DNA of 64,000 nucleotides from NCBI GenBank assembly GCA_900544285.1, contig UQUT01000006.1:1-64000 (forward strand), read 5' to 3'. The notes under the pieces are model-generated. The model did not search any database. It was not told where the DNA came from and saw only the letters and a program-made list of their open reading frames with translations. Shown piece by piece: positions 10,077 to 19,275 of this stretch; position 1 is the stretch's first letter, and each line of letters starts with the position of its first letter. This DNA comes from an uncultured Eubacterium sp. (GTDB lineage: Bacteria > Bacillota > Clostridia > Oscillospirales > CAG-272). Both the position numbers and the translations under genes were made by a program.

Positions 10077-10592
10077 ATGAAAGGAACAAAGAAAATCGCC
10101 GTCTGCGGAATACTTTCCGCTCTCGGCACGATAATCCTCTTCATCGGCGGACTGCTCGGCGTGCTCGATATTTCAGCCGCATGCATAGTTTCGTTCATCG
10201 TGCTTTTCTGCTCTGCCGAAATCGGTCTCGGATATGGCTTTTCCGTCTACGTGATAATTTCGGTGCTGAGCTTTCTCATCTGCGGCAATAACCTTTTTGC
10301 GCCGATATGCTTTGCGGCGCTCTTCGGGCCGATGGCGGCGACGAAATTCATTTTCGATAAGGCGGGAAAAATCTTCGGAACGATTCTGAAGATTGCCCTT
10401 CCCCTTGCACTTCTGACAGTCGGCTTTGTGTTCTTCTCTGAGCTTCTGGAGCTGCCGGAAAGCAAATGGCTTTCAGCTCTGTATTTCGTCCTTTCGATGG
10501 TTATCGCGCTGATGACTCAAAAGCTTTACACTCTTATGACGCGGCAGTATATGCTCCGCTGGAGAGACAAAGTGAGAAAATTTCTCAAATAA
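10077..10592 (+). CDS. Small polytopic membrane protein, unknown function
   Basis: A 171-residue protein with about five hydrophobic segments and a basic C-terminus (RWRDKVRKFLK). The frame is open further upstream, but this start follows the J-domain stop by one base, which fits translational coupling in the operon. No family is recognised with confidence. It may work with the J-domain and DUF5685 proteins. A strong terminator lies right after its stop. Confidence 0.7.
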   Translation: MKGTKKIAVCGILSALGTIILFIGGLLGVLDISAACIVSFIVLFCSAEIGLGYGFSVYVIISVLSFLICGNNLFAPICFAALFGPMAATKFIFDKAGKIFGTILKIALPLALLTVGFVFFSELLELPESKWLSALYFVLSMVIALMTQKLYTLMTRQYMLRWRDKVRKFLK

Positions 10593-10596
10593 ACCG

Positions 10597-10631
10597 AAAA
10601 GGCTTGCGCTGTGCGCAAGCCTTTTGTTTTT
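10597..10631. terminator. Bidirectional rho-independent terminator
   Basis: AAAAGGCTTGCGC and GCGCAAGCCTTTT form a long stem with a 3-base loop and T-runs on both strands. It ends the pth-mfd run on the plus strand and the CotF-like gene on the minus strand. Confidence 0.9.
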
Positions 10632-10638
10632 CGGGAAA

Positions 10639-11106
10639 TCAACACATTGAGTTTACGGTTTTGTATCTGAACATCATTTCCGCATGGTTCTGCTCTTCGA
10701 CCTCAATATCCGCAAGGAGTTTTCTCGCCTCCGTGCTGCCGAACTGAAACAGATCAAAATTATATGCGGAGGAAACGTATTTCTCCGTTGTGATCGCGTC
10801 CGTGCAGAGGAAGGAGTCATTGTCCTTGTCAGCCTGAACATAATTGCCCGTATAAGTTGCCGCGGGAGAATATGTCGCGCCCGCGCTGTCGTTTACGTTG
10901 ACATTCGCCGAAACGGTGCCGTTCATGAGGTCGTTCAATGATGAAAGGTGCTTTTCCTCATCGGATTTGAGCATTGTGAAAAGATCGCAAAGCACTTTGT
11001 CCTTCGCCATGGACGCATACTTTTCATACTTCTGAATACAGAGCTTTTCCTGATCCGCAAGATCCTTTACACAGTTTTTTTCTTTTTCGTTCAATGTTAT
11101 ATTCAT
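10639..11106 (-). CDS. CotF-like spore coat / ferritin-like protein
   Basis: A 155-residue protein of two helical parts joined by a Ser/Thr/Ala-rich linker. The N-terminal part (DLADQEKLCIQKYEKYASMAKD, then DEEKHLSSLNDLM) and C-terminal part (LADIEVEEQNHAEMMFRYK) carry the paired E...E..H pattern of the ferritin-like CotF family. Expected location is the spore coat; metal binding is possible. It is the last minus-strand gene before the bidirectional terminator, 106 bases downstream of the phage-derived cassette. It could be reached by readthrough from that cassette. Confidence 0.75.
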   Translation of the reverse strand: MNITLNEKEKNCVKDLADQEKLCIQKYEKYASMAKDKVLCDLFTMLKSDEEKHLSSLNDLMNGTVSANVNVNDSAGATYSPAATYTGNYVQADKDNDSFLCTDAITTEKYVSSAYNFDLFQFGSTEARKLLADIEVEEQNHAEMMFRYKTVNSMC

Positions 11107-11212
11107 GATTTTTTTACGCCGCGCCGACGGCTTTTTTCATTACCGCCGTGCGCTTTTCCTTTCGTTTTTTTCGGTCACATATATTGTTTCCGCAAAAAAA
11201 CGCAAATATTCC

Positions 11213-13483
11213 TCAGATGTAATATTCCGTTCCGACGCCGTAAATTTCAAAGTCACCTCCACTGACCTGAAGCGCAAAGCCGTAAAAATTTCTGCCGGGG
11301 ATTGACACCGTGTAGACAGTCGGTTTTTCTCCTGCGCAAAGTGTGTATGTATCCGCCTGCATTTCGTCGTCGAGCTTTATGCGGAGCACCGCGCTTTTTC
11401 CGAGTCTTGCGGAAATACAGACCTTTGATATTCTTTTTTCGACGAACATCCCGTCCGGATAAAGGGTTTCGGTTTCAAATATTCCGTCGCCACCGCCAAA
11501 AGCAAATCCGAAATGCTTTATCCCGCCCGTGCAGAGATAATAGATTCTGTCTCCGACGGCGCGCACCGCTCCCTCAAATCCATCGACTTTCGCCCTGTAC
11601 CATACGAGCTTCCGTTCCTCCGGCGCCGAAAGCATCGTCGACGGTCTCTTTTCGTATGCGTCCCATATGAGAACATCGTCGTCGGCAAAAAGATAATATT
11701 TTCCGTCACAGCAGATCCCGCTCATCTCTTTGCCGCTGCTGACCATTGCAAAAAACTCGTCGTGCACCGGGGCTGAAACGCGCCTGCAAACGTCGACGGA
11801 GCTTTCTCTGTCCTTATCTATATAGTAGACTCCGCCGTATGTGTTCGCAAAATAAACACCCTCCGAAAAGCAGACAGCACTGCCGGGGATGTCACAGCCG
11901 AAACCGTTTTTCACGGGTGTTACGGAAAGCGAGACGCCGTCAAAGCCGACTCTTTTTATCGACTTTTCTGTGAAAACAAATCTCTCCTCTCCGGAGCTTA
12001 CAAGCGCGGTGACGGTGTCTCCGGCAGAGACGGAAAGAACATTCTCATCCGCAATTCCGACGTCCGTAAGCGTTATGACATAGATTTTGTCCGCGTATGT
12101 GCCCATCAGCTTTTTTTCGGAGCCGCTCTCGCCCTCATCAAAAAGCACGCCGCCGAAAAACGCAGACCGCACGCCGAAGTTCTCCTCCGCATCCGCGTCC
12201 GAAATTCTGACTCTGACCGTCAGCTTTGACGAGGTCGCCTCCTTCAGCGTCACTTCAAGCGCGCCGTTGTGTTTTTCGGTCGTGTAAGCGGATGACGGAA
12301 CGAGGGTTCCGGAGTCATCATATATTTCGCAGAAATCCGTCCGGTGACCGATTGCATAAGGAATACTTCTCGTAAGCTCCGAGCTTATCCCGAAGGTGAC
12401 GTCCGCATAAACGGAAAGCGGATTTTTCTTTCCGGCTTTGTATGACGAGCCGTTGTACGTACAGTTTGTATATTGCGTCGGCTCGGCATAAATTTCATCG
12501 CTACCGAACTCCGAAAAACGGAGAATTCTGTCTCCGTCGGCAAAATACACGTCCGCGCCGAACGTGTAAAACGAGCCGCCCGCTCCGTGGCGGCTTTTAC
12601 ATAACACATATACCGCCCCGTTCTTCATGCGGTATACGGATTTTTCCGTTGCGAAATAGAGATTTCCGTCATGCTCACAGCTTGCGCAGATACGCTTTCC
12701 CGTAATTGCGAAAGGCAGCGAATAATCATAATATCTGCCGTCAAACTCCATACTTTCAAGCCAGTTCTGCGTTATCCCGCTTTTCAACGCCGCGGCTGTG
12801 TCAAAAAGATACATTTTCATTATTTCCGCCCTGTAACACTCGTCGGGGTCAAAATCCGCGTTTTCGTATACGGGTCCGAAGCACATCTCGTATGTTCCCG
12901 CGGAGGGTACGTCAAACGAGATAAAAACATCCTGCTTTTCGTGTCCGTTCATTATGCCCGCCTCAACCAGAGCATAATTTCTTCCCGTCGGACTTTTCAG
13001 AGTAAACATCAGTCCGCCCTGCATGGTGTCAGAAGATATTATGAGGTGAAGAAAATAGCTCTTTTTTTCGAGCGACTGATTGAACCAGACATAATCGCTT
13101 GCGTCATCGCGTTCGCTTTCACCGTCCTTGGATTTATCGAAAATGATCGTTTTCATTGTCAGCTTGCCGTCGGATGAGAATGTATCCTCCATCTCTCCCC
13201 TGCCGTGACAGAAAAATTCGTTCTTTCCGACATCCGTTCCCGGCCCGATTTCATAGAGCAGGTTTTCTGCGCGCGATACGGAAACCGCCTTTTGGGCGTA
13301 AGTCTTCGGTGCGCCGACCGTGCAGACCTTGCCTCCCGAATATATCACGTTTGTCAGCTTCCTGCCGACAGTCCCCGTGCCGCTCTCAAATCCGCTTGCA
13401 AAGAGTGACCTTCTGCCGTCCGAAGCGGTGCGAAGGCTTGTCCTGAGACCGGAAATCCCATAATCGCTTCTTTCAAAGCTCAT
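11213..13483 (-). CDS. Phage cassette gp8: beta-propeller-like tail/nozzle candidate
   Basis: A 756-residue protein with no signal peptide or membrane segment. Repeated blade-like motifs run through it: DGNLYFATEKSVYRMKNG, ADVYFADGDRILRFSEFG, ERFVFTEKSIKRVGFDG, EGVYFANTYGGVYYIDKD, GKYYLFADDDVLIWDA and DRIYYLCTGGIKHFG. This spacing suggests a beta-propeller. In podoviruses the tail nozzle (T7 gp12 / P22 gp10 class) is a propeller protein next to the connector, which fits its position at the end of the head operon. The start ATG overlaps the stop of the connector-like gene by 4 bases. The fold and role are inferred from visible repeats and context only. Confidence 0.55.
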   Translation of the reverse strand: MSFERSDYGISGLRTSLRTASDGRRSLFASGFESGTGTVGRKLTNVIYSGGKVCTVGAPKTYAQKAVSVSRAENLLYEIGPGTDVGKNEFFCHGRGEMEDTFSSDGKLTMKTIIFDKSKDGESERDDASDYVWFNQSLEKKSYFLHLIISSDTMQGGLMFTLKSPTGRNYALVEAGIMNGHEKQDVFISFDVPSAGTYEMCFGPVYENADFDPDECYRAEIMKMYLFDTAAALKSGITQNWLESMEFDGRYYDYSLPFAITGKRICASCEHDGNLYFATEKSVYRMKNGAVYVLCKSRHGAGGSFYTFGADVYFADGDRILRFSEFGSDEIYAEPTQYTNCTYNGSSYKAGKKNPLSVYADVTFGISSELTRSIPYAIGHRTDFCEIYDDSGTLVPSSAYTTEKHNGALEVTLKEATSSKLTVRVRISDADAEENFGVRSAFFGGVLFDEGESGSEKKLMGTYADKIYVITLTDVGIADENVLSVSAGDTVTALVSSGEERFVFTEKSIKRVGFDGVSLSVTPVKNGFGCDIPGSAVCFSEGVYFANTYGGVYYIDKDRESSVDVCRRVSAPVHDEFFAMVSSGKEMSGICCDGKYYLFADDDVLIWDAYEKRPSTMLSAPEERKLVWYRAKVDGFEGAVRAVGDRIYYLCTGGIKHFGFAFGGGDGIFETETLYPDGMFVEKRISKVCISARLGKSAVLRIKLDDEMQADTYTLCAGEKPTVYTVSIPGRNFYGFALQVSGGDFEIYGVGTEYYI

Positions 13484-14001
13484 TTCAGTCTCCTCCCCGC
13501 AAACACCGCCGGCTTTATACTTTTCACACTGTCAGCGCATATGCCCGCCATGCGCTCGTCATATTCCGTCATCAGCTCCATATAACGTCTCACGTCCCCC
13601 GGTCGCACCGAGGAGCAAAGCTCCGCCGCCGCACAATAGACAGCGGCGTCAGCCGCCGTTCCGTCGATGGAAAGCTCCGTCGCGTCAGGCGTTTCATCAG
13701 TCACCTCTGCCGGATAGGCATAATACGTCATTATAACAGTTTTGTTCTCTCTTGGGGCAAGGGTGAGCCTGCCGTCAAAAAAGTCGACAGAGGGCTCATC
13801 GCCCGCCGGACAGATAAAATCCGCAGGAGCGTCAGCCTTGCCGAGGACAAAGGTTATTTCAGTCTCCTTTCTTATGCACTTTCCGAGCACGGCAACTTTT
13901 CTCTGCGCCGAGTCGATCGCATAGCAAAGCGCGGGGACTTTTGTTTTTTCATCAATCGAAAGCAGGGCGTATATTTTCTTTTTCATATTTTCAAGTGTCA
14001 T
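13480..14001 (-). CDS. Phage cassette gp7: head-tail connector/adaptor candidate
   Basis: A 173-residue protein between the capsid and propeller genes, with a good AAAGGAGG site before the ATG. The middle is beta-rich (RKVAVLGKCIRKETEITFVLG) and the C-terminus is helical (CAAAELCSSVRPGDVRRYMELMTEYDERM). This layout resembles phage head-tail adaptor proteins that dock under a portal. I recognise no specific family. It overlaps gp8 by 4 bases, so the two are probably made together. Confidence 0.5.
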   Translation of the reverse strand: MTLENMKKKIYALLSIDEKTKVPALCYAIDSAQRKVAVLGKCIRKETEITFVLGKADAPADFICPAGDEPSVDFFDGRLTLAPRENKTVIMTYYAYPAEVTDETPDATELSIDGTAADAAVYCAAAELCSSVRPGDVRRYMELMTEYDERMAGICADSVKSIKPAVFAGRRLK

Positions 14002-14020
14002 AGTTTTCCTCCTTTATAAG

Positions 14021-14046
14021 CAAAGAGGAGCTTTCGCTCCCCTTTT
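14021..14046. other. Hairpin between capsid and connector genes
   Basis: A GAGGAGC / GCTCCCC stem with a short loop lies in the 56-base gap after the capsid stop. Such hairpins behind capsid genes often damp downstream expression. The T-run is better on the plus strand, so this is only a candidate attenuator. Confidence 0.45.
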
Positions 14047-14057
14047 TATATTTTTCA

Positions 14058-14981
14058 TCAGGTGCCCGAAGCCGTTGCGAGTGCGGGATCCGAGAAGATG
14101 ATTGCTCTTGCGTCGCCGAAGCCGATTGCAAAATCAACATATGCAACATAATCCGTTACAAGAGGATTTTCTCTGGGGGAGACGAGAACCGTCGGCTCGG
14201 AGAGGTAAACAAGTTTGAGCGCTTCCGTAAGAAGCGAGCTGTCGGCAATCGCCCATTGACCGCTTGCAAAACCGTCTGCTCCGCCGATGACCATATATCT
14301 CATACCGTAAACGGGATTGCCACCGAGACCTGTTTTGGGATTTGTCAGCGGTGCCGCCTGCGCATTTACGCCGCAAAGCGTCTTTGCCGTCGATTCGAGA
14401 TCGGGGGAGACGAGAAGCAGATCATAATTTGCATCAAAGGGCAAACCGTCTGCTGTTGTAACGCTTGCAAGCGACGCCTGTGCCGCACAGATCGCATCAA
14501 GCGAAAGAGCGTCGTCCATAAGGTTTGAAAATTTTGCGCTGCCGACGGACGAAACAGGGTGCTTTGTCGAAGCCCAGGCAACGCCGTCCGCACCGATAGT
14601 TGTCTGTGCACTGCCAAACAACTTGCAGAATGCGTGCCATACCGTCATATATGCGGAATCTGCAAGGCGGATACCGACCTTGTTTGCCGCAAAGAGCATA
14701 TCGGTCTTTGCGTCTTTATATGAAACGGGCATTGCAAGTGCGTGTTCCTTCGGAGTTATAACCTCCGTAAAACCGCCTGTGCCGGACGAAACGGCAAGGG
14801 TGCCGTTATAATCGGAAAGAAGTCCGTAGCCGCCAAGTGAATCCAGCTTATATGAAGTATCCTTGCGGGAAACTATCCCGGCAACCTCGCCTATGTAATT
14901 TATTCTCTGTTTGTATCTTTCGTCAAAGCTCTTTTTGACGAGGGGATACATATCGTTTGACCATGTATAAATATCTTCCAT
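14058..14981 (-). CDS. Phage cassette gp6: major capsid protein
   Basis: A 307-residue protein following the scaffold-like gene. The stretch LDAICAAQASLASVTTADG followed by YDLLLVSPDLESTAKTL is typical of HK97-fold capsid subunits, especially the Mu gpT-like group. The C-terminus (VLVSPRENPLVTDYVAYVDF) is also capsid-like. The frame is open 33 codons upstream, but AAGGAG sits about 10 bases before the ATG of MEDIYTW, which I take as the start. A prohead protease is not visible; the scaffold-like gene may replace it. Confidence 0.75.
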   Translation of the reverse strand: MEDIYTWSNDMYPLVKKSFDERYKQRINYIGEVAGIVSRKDTSYKLDSLGGYGLLSDYNGTLAVSSGTGGFTEVITPKEHALAMPVSYKDAKTDMLFAANKVGIRLADSAYMTVWHAFCKLFGSAQTTIGADGVAWASTKHPVSSVGSAKFSNLMDDALSLDAICAAQASLASVTTADGLPFDANYDLLLVSPDLESTAKTLCGVNAQAAPLTNPKTGLGGNPVYGMRYMVIGGADGFASGQWAIADSSLLTEALKLVYLSEPTVLVSPRENPLVTDYVAYVDFAIGFGDARAIIFSDPALATASGT

Positions 14982-15003
14982 TGTTATATAATTCTCCTTT
15001 TTG

Positions 15004-15633
15004 TTATCTGTTGTTTTTTCTTGTGTGTTCGGGTATGCCGGAAATGAGATCGTAATATTCCCTGTATGACATTCCCGCACTTCTTGCGAGCGCTCTCTGC
15101 CTTTCCGTAAGCACGACGCCTGCGCCGTAATTTCCGCCGCCGGGGGTTACGCGGGCAAGAACGGACTCGGAAAGATTGCTCTTTTCCATTGCGTTCTCTC
15201 CTTGCGCAAGCATTGTGCAAAAGTCTCTGCAAAGAGACGCAATATCCTGCGTTTTACCCTTTGCAAAGCAAACAAACATCGGATCGGCTATGATCCTCCG
15301 CATGTCGGCGTCCGAAATCTCCGTCTGCATTTCCGGGGCGCCGCCCTGCTCAGCCTCCGGCTGAGCCTGCCCGCCGGTCTTCGGATTTTCTTCTTCTCCG
15401 GAGGGAATATCGGTTTCTTCCGTATCCGCTTCGTCTTCGGGCACGGCACCGGCGGGCGCCTCAGCCGCTTCACCAAGGGGGAATGGGGCGGCGCCCTCCT
15501 CTTCGCTTCCCGTTTTCTCCGCAGCTTCCCGTTCTGCGATGTCGGACGCCTCGCCCGCGTTTGCGACATCCGCAGAAACGATTTCGTCCTCTGCCGGCGA
15601 AACACCGATTTTATTTTCATTTTCGGAATTCAT
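15004..15633 (-). CDS. Phage cassette gp5: scaffold-like acidic protein
   Basis: A 209-residue protein whose first 115 residues are acidic, Ala/Glu/Pro-rich and apparently disordered. The C-terminal 90 are more ordered (ISDADMRRIIADPMFVCFAKG; ERQRALARSAGMSYREYYDL). Its place between portal and capsid and its composition fit a capsid scaffolding protein. It overlaps the portal stop by 4 bases and has GGAGG before the ATG. No sequence family is recognised. Confidence 0.6.
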   Translation of the reverse strand: MNSENENKIGVSPAEDEIVSADVANAGEASDIAEREAAEKTGSEEEGAAPFPLGEAAEAPAGAVPEDEADTEETDIPSGEEENPKTGGQAQPEAEQGGAPEMQTEISDADMRRIIADPMFVCFAKGKTQDIASLCRDFCTMLAQGENAMEKSNLSESVLARVTPGGGNYGAGVVLTERQRALARSAGMSYREYYDLISGIPEHTRKNNR

Positions 15634-17279
15634 TCTTTCTCCTCCTTGCCACCGTTTTTATAAATCCCGTCAAGTTCAGAGAGAAGCTCGGCACATTCGG
15701 GCAGCTCCATTGTGCGGATATATTCTCTGACTACGGGGTAATTTTCCTCCGTTATATCGGAATCCATAATTGTTTTGAGAGCCGACATTGCAAGCGAACG
15801 CGAATATTCCATAGCGTCGCCGATATGAATTCTTATATCGACCTCCGGAACATAACCGTAACGATTGATATAATCGATTCCGTCGCAGGGCATATCCTCC
15901 CCGACTACGCCGATCGATTCCAGCTTCTCTCTGCCGTAAATTTCAAGAGCAAGACAGTCAATCAAAAGATACAGCCTTGAAAATCCTGCCTTTTTGCAGG
16001 CGTTTTTGGAGTTTACTCTCTTGTTTGCAAAATCCGAAAGTATTGCAAGTCCCGTTGCCGTCGTGACTTTGGTTGCCGAATCGCCGAGGAGGAAATCGTA
16101 ATTTCCGAGAGCCTCCTTCATAAGCGCGCGGTAACGCTCGACTATCTCGTAATGCCCGCTGCTCTCGCAAAGTCCGCCGAGCCTGTTCACCTTGCCCGTC
16201 ATTCCCGGACGCAGTTTCCAGACTGCGCCCGGTCTGCTTTCGGGGTAACAGTCGGGCGAGAAAGCGTTTTCCTCGCAAACGATGATGTCGCTTGCGGAAA
16301 ATGCGGTATTGAGCTGGGCAAAGGCGAGCTGGCGGTCAGCCGCGTCAATGAGCGGAATTATCTGATCTATCTCGCTCCGCCCCCAGACCGAGCCTTCCCT
16401 CGGAATTCTGTTGTAAATGACAATCGGATATTTTGTGCAACCGGTGCTCTCCCAAAACTTCGGAATATAGCGTATTTCCCTGCCGCAGATAAGTATTGAA
16501 AGCGCAATATCGCCCGCCTTATAGGAATAAACATAATTTTTTCCGTCAGCACCGACGGCAACGCACGTCCCGTCCTCCGGCTGACGGAACCAATATTCCG
16601 TTACGTCGATAAGCTCACAGTCGTCCCCGCCCTTATCGGGAGCAAAAACGCCGCCCCTGCGGTTGCTCTCCCTGATTATGTCGTCAAGCGACGTGTTTTC
16701 CCTGCGAATGTCCTCCGCAAACACCCTGCGTGCCTTCATTTTGCTCATCTTATAAGTATAAATGATATATTCGCATTCGTCTGTCGAAACGGCGGAGGGG
16801 TCTGTGAAAATACATTCGGGAGACGGATTTTCAACCTTGATTTCCGCGTCGCCCGCGTCGCTTATGCCGACGGACAGCTTCCATACCGCACTGCCGTAAA
16901 GCCCGAGCCTGCGCTCGTTTACGGCATTTTTTGTCTCCATATCGTTGATATCGCAAACGTAACGCACAACCTTTTCTCTTTCGGAGGCAAATGCTCTGTC
17001 GTCGTCACCTCTTCCCGAAAATTCAAAATCGGGAATGTGAGAATCTATCTGACTTTCAACGTGCATATATGCGTCGGGGACGGATGCGGGAACCCACGGC
17101 AGATCTATCGACGAAAGAAAGTCTCCCGTCTGTCTCGCCGTCTCGTGACAGCCATCATAATACGCCCGCATCTTCTTCCAATAATCGTCGGTTGTGCTTC
17201 TCTGCGCCCGCGCCGACGAAAACAGGCGCTCCGCCTGTTCTTCGCGGGTCTCTGTATAAAATGTCTTTTTGTCCTTCAA
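15630..17279 (-). CDS. Phage cassette gp4: portal protein
   Basis: A 549-residue protein beside the terminase. Features recalling the P22-like portal group include YWKKMRAYYDGCHETARQTG at the N-terminus, the VWKLSVGISDAGDAEIKVEN wing region, and the clip/stem part with GRSEIDQIIPLIDAADRQLA. The protein forms the dodecameric DNA gate to which the packaging motor binds. It starts at TTG within the TTGA overlap with the terminase stop, with an AAAGGA site upstream. Length and reading frame look intact. Confidence 0.8.
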   Translation of the reverse strand: MKDKKTFYTETREEQAERLFSSARAQRSTTDDYWKKMRAYYDGCHETARQTGDFLSSIDLPWVPASVPDAYMHVESQIDSHIPDFEFSGRGDDDRAFASEREKVVRYVCDINDMETKNAVNERRLGLYGSAVWKLSVGISDAGDAEIKVENPSPECIFTDPSAVSTDECEYIIYTYKMSKMKARRVFAEDIRRENTSLDDIIRESNRRGGVFAPDKGGDDCELIDVTEYWFRQPEDGTCVAVGADGKNYVYSYKAGDIALSILICGREIRYIPKFWESTGCTKYPIVIYNRIPREGSVWGRSEIDQIIPLIDAADRQLAFAQLNTAFSASDIIVCEENAFSPDCYPESRPGAVWKLRPGMTGKVNRLGGLCESSGHYEIVERYRALMKEALGNYDFLLGDSATKVTTATGLAILSDFANKRVNSKNACKKAGFSRLYLLIDCLALEIYGREKLESIGVVGEDMPCDGIDYINRYGYVPEVDIRIHIGDAMEYSRSLAMSALKTIMDSDITEENYPVVREYIRTMELPECAELLSELDGIYKNGGKEEKE

Positions 17280-18583
17280 GTAAATCGTCCTTTCCTTTTG
17301 ATTTTTTCAAATAACCGCCTCTTGCCGCTCTCTTCGTCTCCGCAGGGGAAATATGAGGCAAAATAGCGGAGTGCGTCCGGCGCGTGTGTTATTTCGTGCG
17401 GGACGGTTGCCGCGTCGCACGGGTTTTTCGGGTCGTGCGTCAGCTGACCGAGACTGCGGATAAGATTTTTGCACCTCCGGCTTATGACAAGCCTCGATTC
17501 ACCGTCCGACGCTTTAAGCCATTCCTTTGTCGCAAGCCAGCCGTCTTCCCTGCGGGGATTGAGTCTTGTAAAATAAACTCCCTCCCTTGCGAAAATATCC
17601 GCAATGGAAAGTCCGCTGTCCTTTTGCCTGCTCCAAAGATCCGCAGGAGCAATGACTATTGCGTCCGCCGGCAGCCTTTCCCTGATTTTTGCGGCGGCGT
17701 CGCTTGCAATGAGTGACGGCTCATATATTTCGTCATAGACGAATGCCCTGCCGTCCTTCACCGAAACGAACTCCGCGGCGAGCATATCAAGCCCGTAGTC
17801 AACGGCGCAGAAATGCTCCCCTTCCGGTATTTCGGGCGTCTCGGGACAGGTATGAACGGAATAATCGAATTCCTCAAAAAACTGACCCGAAAGCGCATCC
17901 CAGTTGCCGAAAAGCCAAGCGTTTTTAATATCCTCCGGAAGATTTTCAAGACGGCGGATATAATCCGGATCGCTTTTCAGCAGTGCGTCGTTATCATAAA
18001 CCGACGCAAAAATAAATTTATAATCATCGGGATTTTCACCCGCTTTGCATTCGCGACTGATAAAAAGCCGCTTGACCCAACCATGTCCTATCCCGCCGGG
18101 GTTGCAGGAGAGGTACATTCTCTTGGGAAAATTGTTTACGCCCCGGACAGATGCCGAGAGCATTTTGAACATTTGTTCGGAAATTTGCGTAGCTTCGTCT
18201 ATGGCAACAACGTCATATTGTTGCCCCTGATATTGCCCGACATCGTCCTCGCTGCGGAAATATCCGAGCTTTACGGACGAGCCGTTTATAAAATCAAACC
18301 GCCGTTCCGTCGCGACGTACTTTGCAAGCGGAATCTCGCCGCAAACTGCGCTCTGAATCTCTTTTTTGTGATTTTCCATCACCTCGTGATAACTCCTGCG
18401 CACCAAAAGCACGGAAATTCCGGGGTAATAAAGGCACATCAGAATCAGCTTATTGCGAAGCGCCCAGCTTTTTCCTCCGCCCCTCGCGCCGCCGTATGCG
18501 GTGTATTTCGCGTCGGAGAGGAAGAATTCCTTTTGCTTTTCGGAGGGTGAAATGTCAAGGCGGAGCTTTATGCTATCCCGCAA
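17276..18583 (-). CDS. Phage cassette gp3: terminase large subunit
   Basis: ATP-driven DNA packaging motor and nuclease. The 435-residue protein has Walker A TAYGGARGGGKSWALRNK near residue 33 and Walker B VVAIDEATQIS near residue 125. The C-terminal nuclease region shows CAVDYGLDMLA, YDEIYEP and CDAATVPHEITHAPDALRYF. All the key motifs are present, so it should be functional. It starts at TTG, overlapping the small-subunit gene by 11 bases, and overlaps the portal gene by 4 bases. Confidence 0.92.
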   Translation of the reverse strand: MRDSIKLRLDISPSEKQKEFFLSDAKYTAYGGARGGGKSWALRNKLILMCLYYPGISVLLVRRSYHEVMENHKKEIQSAVCGEIPLAKYVATERRFDFINGSSVKLGYFRSEDDVGQYQGQQYDVVAIDEATQISEQMFKMLSASVRGVNNFPKRMYLSCNPGGIGHGWVKRLFISRECKAGENPDDYKFIFASVYDNDALLKSDPDYIRRLENLPEDIKNAWLFGNWDALSGQFFEEFDYSVHTCPETPEIPEGEHFCAVDYGLDMLAAEFVSVKDGRAFVYDEIYEPSLIASDAAAKIRERLPADAIVIAPADLWSRQKDSGLSIADIFAREGVYFTRLNPRREDGWLATKEWLKASDGESRLVISRRCKNLIRSLGQLTHDPKNPCDAATVPHEITHAPDALRYFASYFPCGDEESGKRRLFEKIKRKGRFT

Positions 18584-19001
18584 GATTTTCCGCGTCTCCT
18601 CCGAGCACTATTTCTATCGACGGCAAAGCCTTCTCTTCTCCCCAGCCGAAGTTTTCCTTCAGCTCGGCAAGAGCAACAGCGCCGGCAATATCTCCGGAAA
18701 CGCCGCCCTCTTCAATATAGGCTTCAATCTTCAGCATCGCCATTTCGACGGCTTCGCGATACGTTTTGTCATCGCGGAGCGAATAAAACGCGCTCTTGGT
18801 TATGCCCAGCGCAACGCAAAGTCCGGACAGAGTATAAGGTCGCGACTTGTTTTTTCCGCATTTGACGCAATGTTCTCTTTCGCCGTCCTTCTCGGGGCAA
18901 TTTCTGCATGCGACAGAGGAATACGGAGTGTCGCAAGCGGAAAAATAGTCCCTTGCCTTTTCGGCAAAGCGCTCAGGCGAGAGCTTTTCTTTTTTTGCCA
19001 C
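18573..19001 (-). CDS. Phage cassette gp2: terminase small subunit
   Basis: A 142-residue protein upstream of and overlapping the large terminase. It carries a helix-turn-helix-like stretch (TLSGLCVALGITKSAFYSLR), followed by a helical C-terminus, as in small terminases that recognise packaging sites. An extra two-CxxC element (CRNCPEKDGEREHCVKC) may bind zinc. The gene follows the zinc-ribbon protein with one base between stop and start. Confidence 0.75.
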   Translation of the reverse strand: MAKKEKLSPERFAEKARDYFSACDTPYSSVACRNCPEKDGEREHCVKCGKNKSRPYTLSGLCVALGITKSAFYSLRDDKTYREAVEMAMLKIEAYIEEGGVSGDIAGAVALAELKENFGWGEEKALPSIEIVLGGDAENLAG

Positions 19002-19002
19002 G

Positions 19003-19227
19003 TTATACGTCGGAATAGTCGACCCTTTCCGAAACCTTTATCACAAAATCAAACATATGTTCTTCGGAATATTCTTCCCAGCAACCGACGTGAATAATCT
19101 CGTCCGTCGCCTCGACAATAACCGCCTCATCCGGCGAATATATCGGGGAGCCGCAGTGGTCGCAACAGGCGATCACGCCGTCATGACTGCGCCTCTCCCC
19201 GCTTCTTGTTTTGTTTGGTACGTTCAT
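19003..19227 (-). CDS. Phage cassette gp1: small zinc-ribbon-like protein
   Basis: A 74-residue protein, first gene of the SOS-promoter operon. The cysteines in CCDHCGSPIYSPDEA and HVGCWEEY fit a zinc ribbon similar to small phage proteins. The frame is open upstream, but AAGGAGGGTGG just before the ATG of MNVPNK fixes the start. The predicted transcription start lies about 40 bases upstream of this ATG. Function unknown; it could be a regulator of the cassette. Confidence 0.6.
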   Translation of the reverse strand: MNVPNKTRSGERRSHDGVIACCDHCGSPIYSPDEAVIVEATDEIIHVGCWEEYSEEHMFDFVIKVSERVDYSDV

Positions 19228-19275
19228 ATGACCGCCACCCTCCTTTTTGATTGGTTTTTCCCTTACCGTGCCCAT

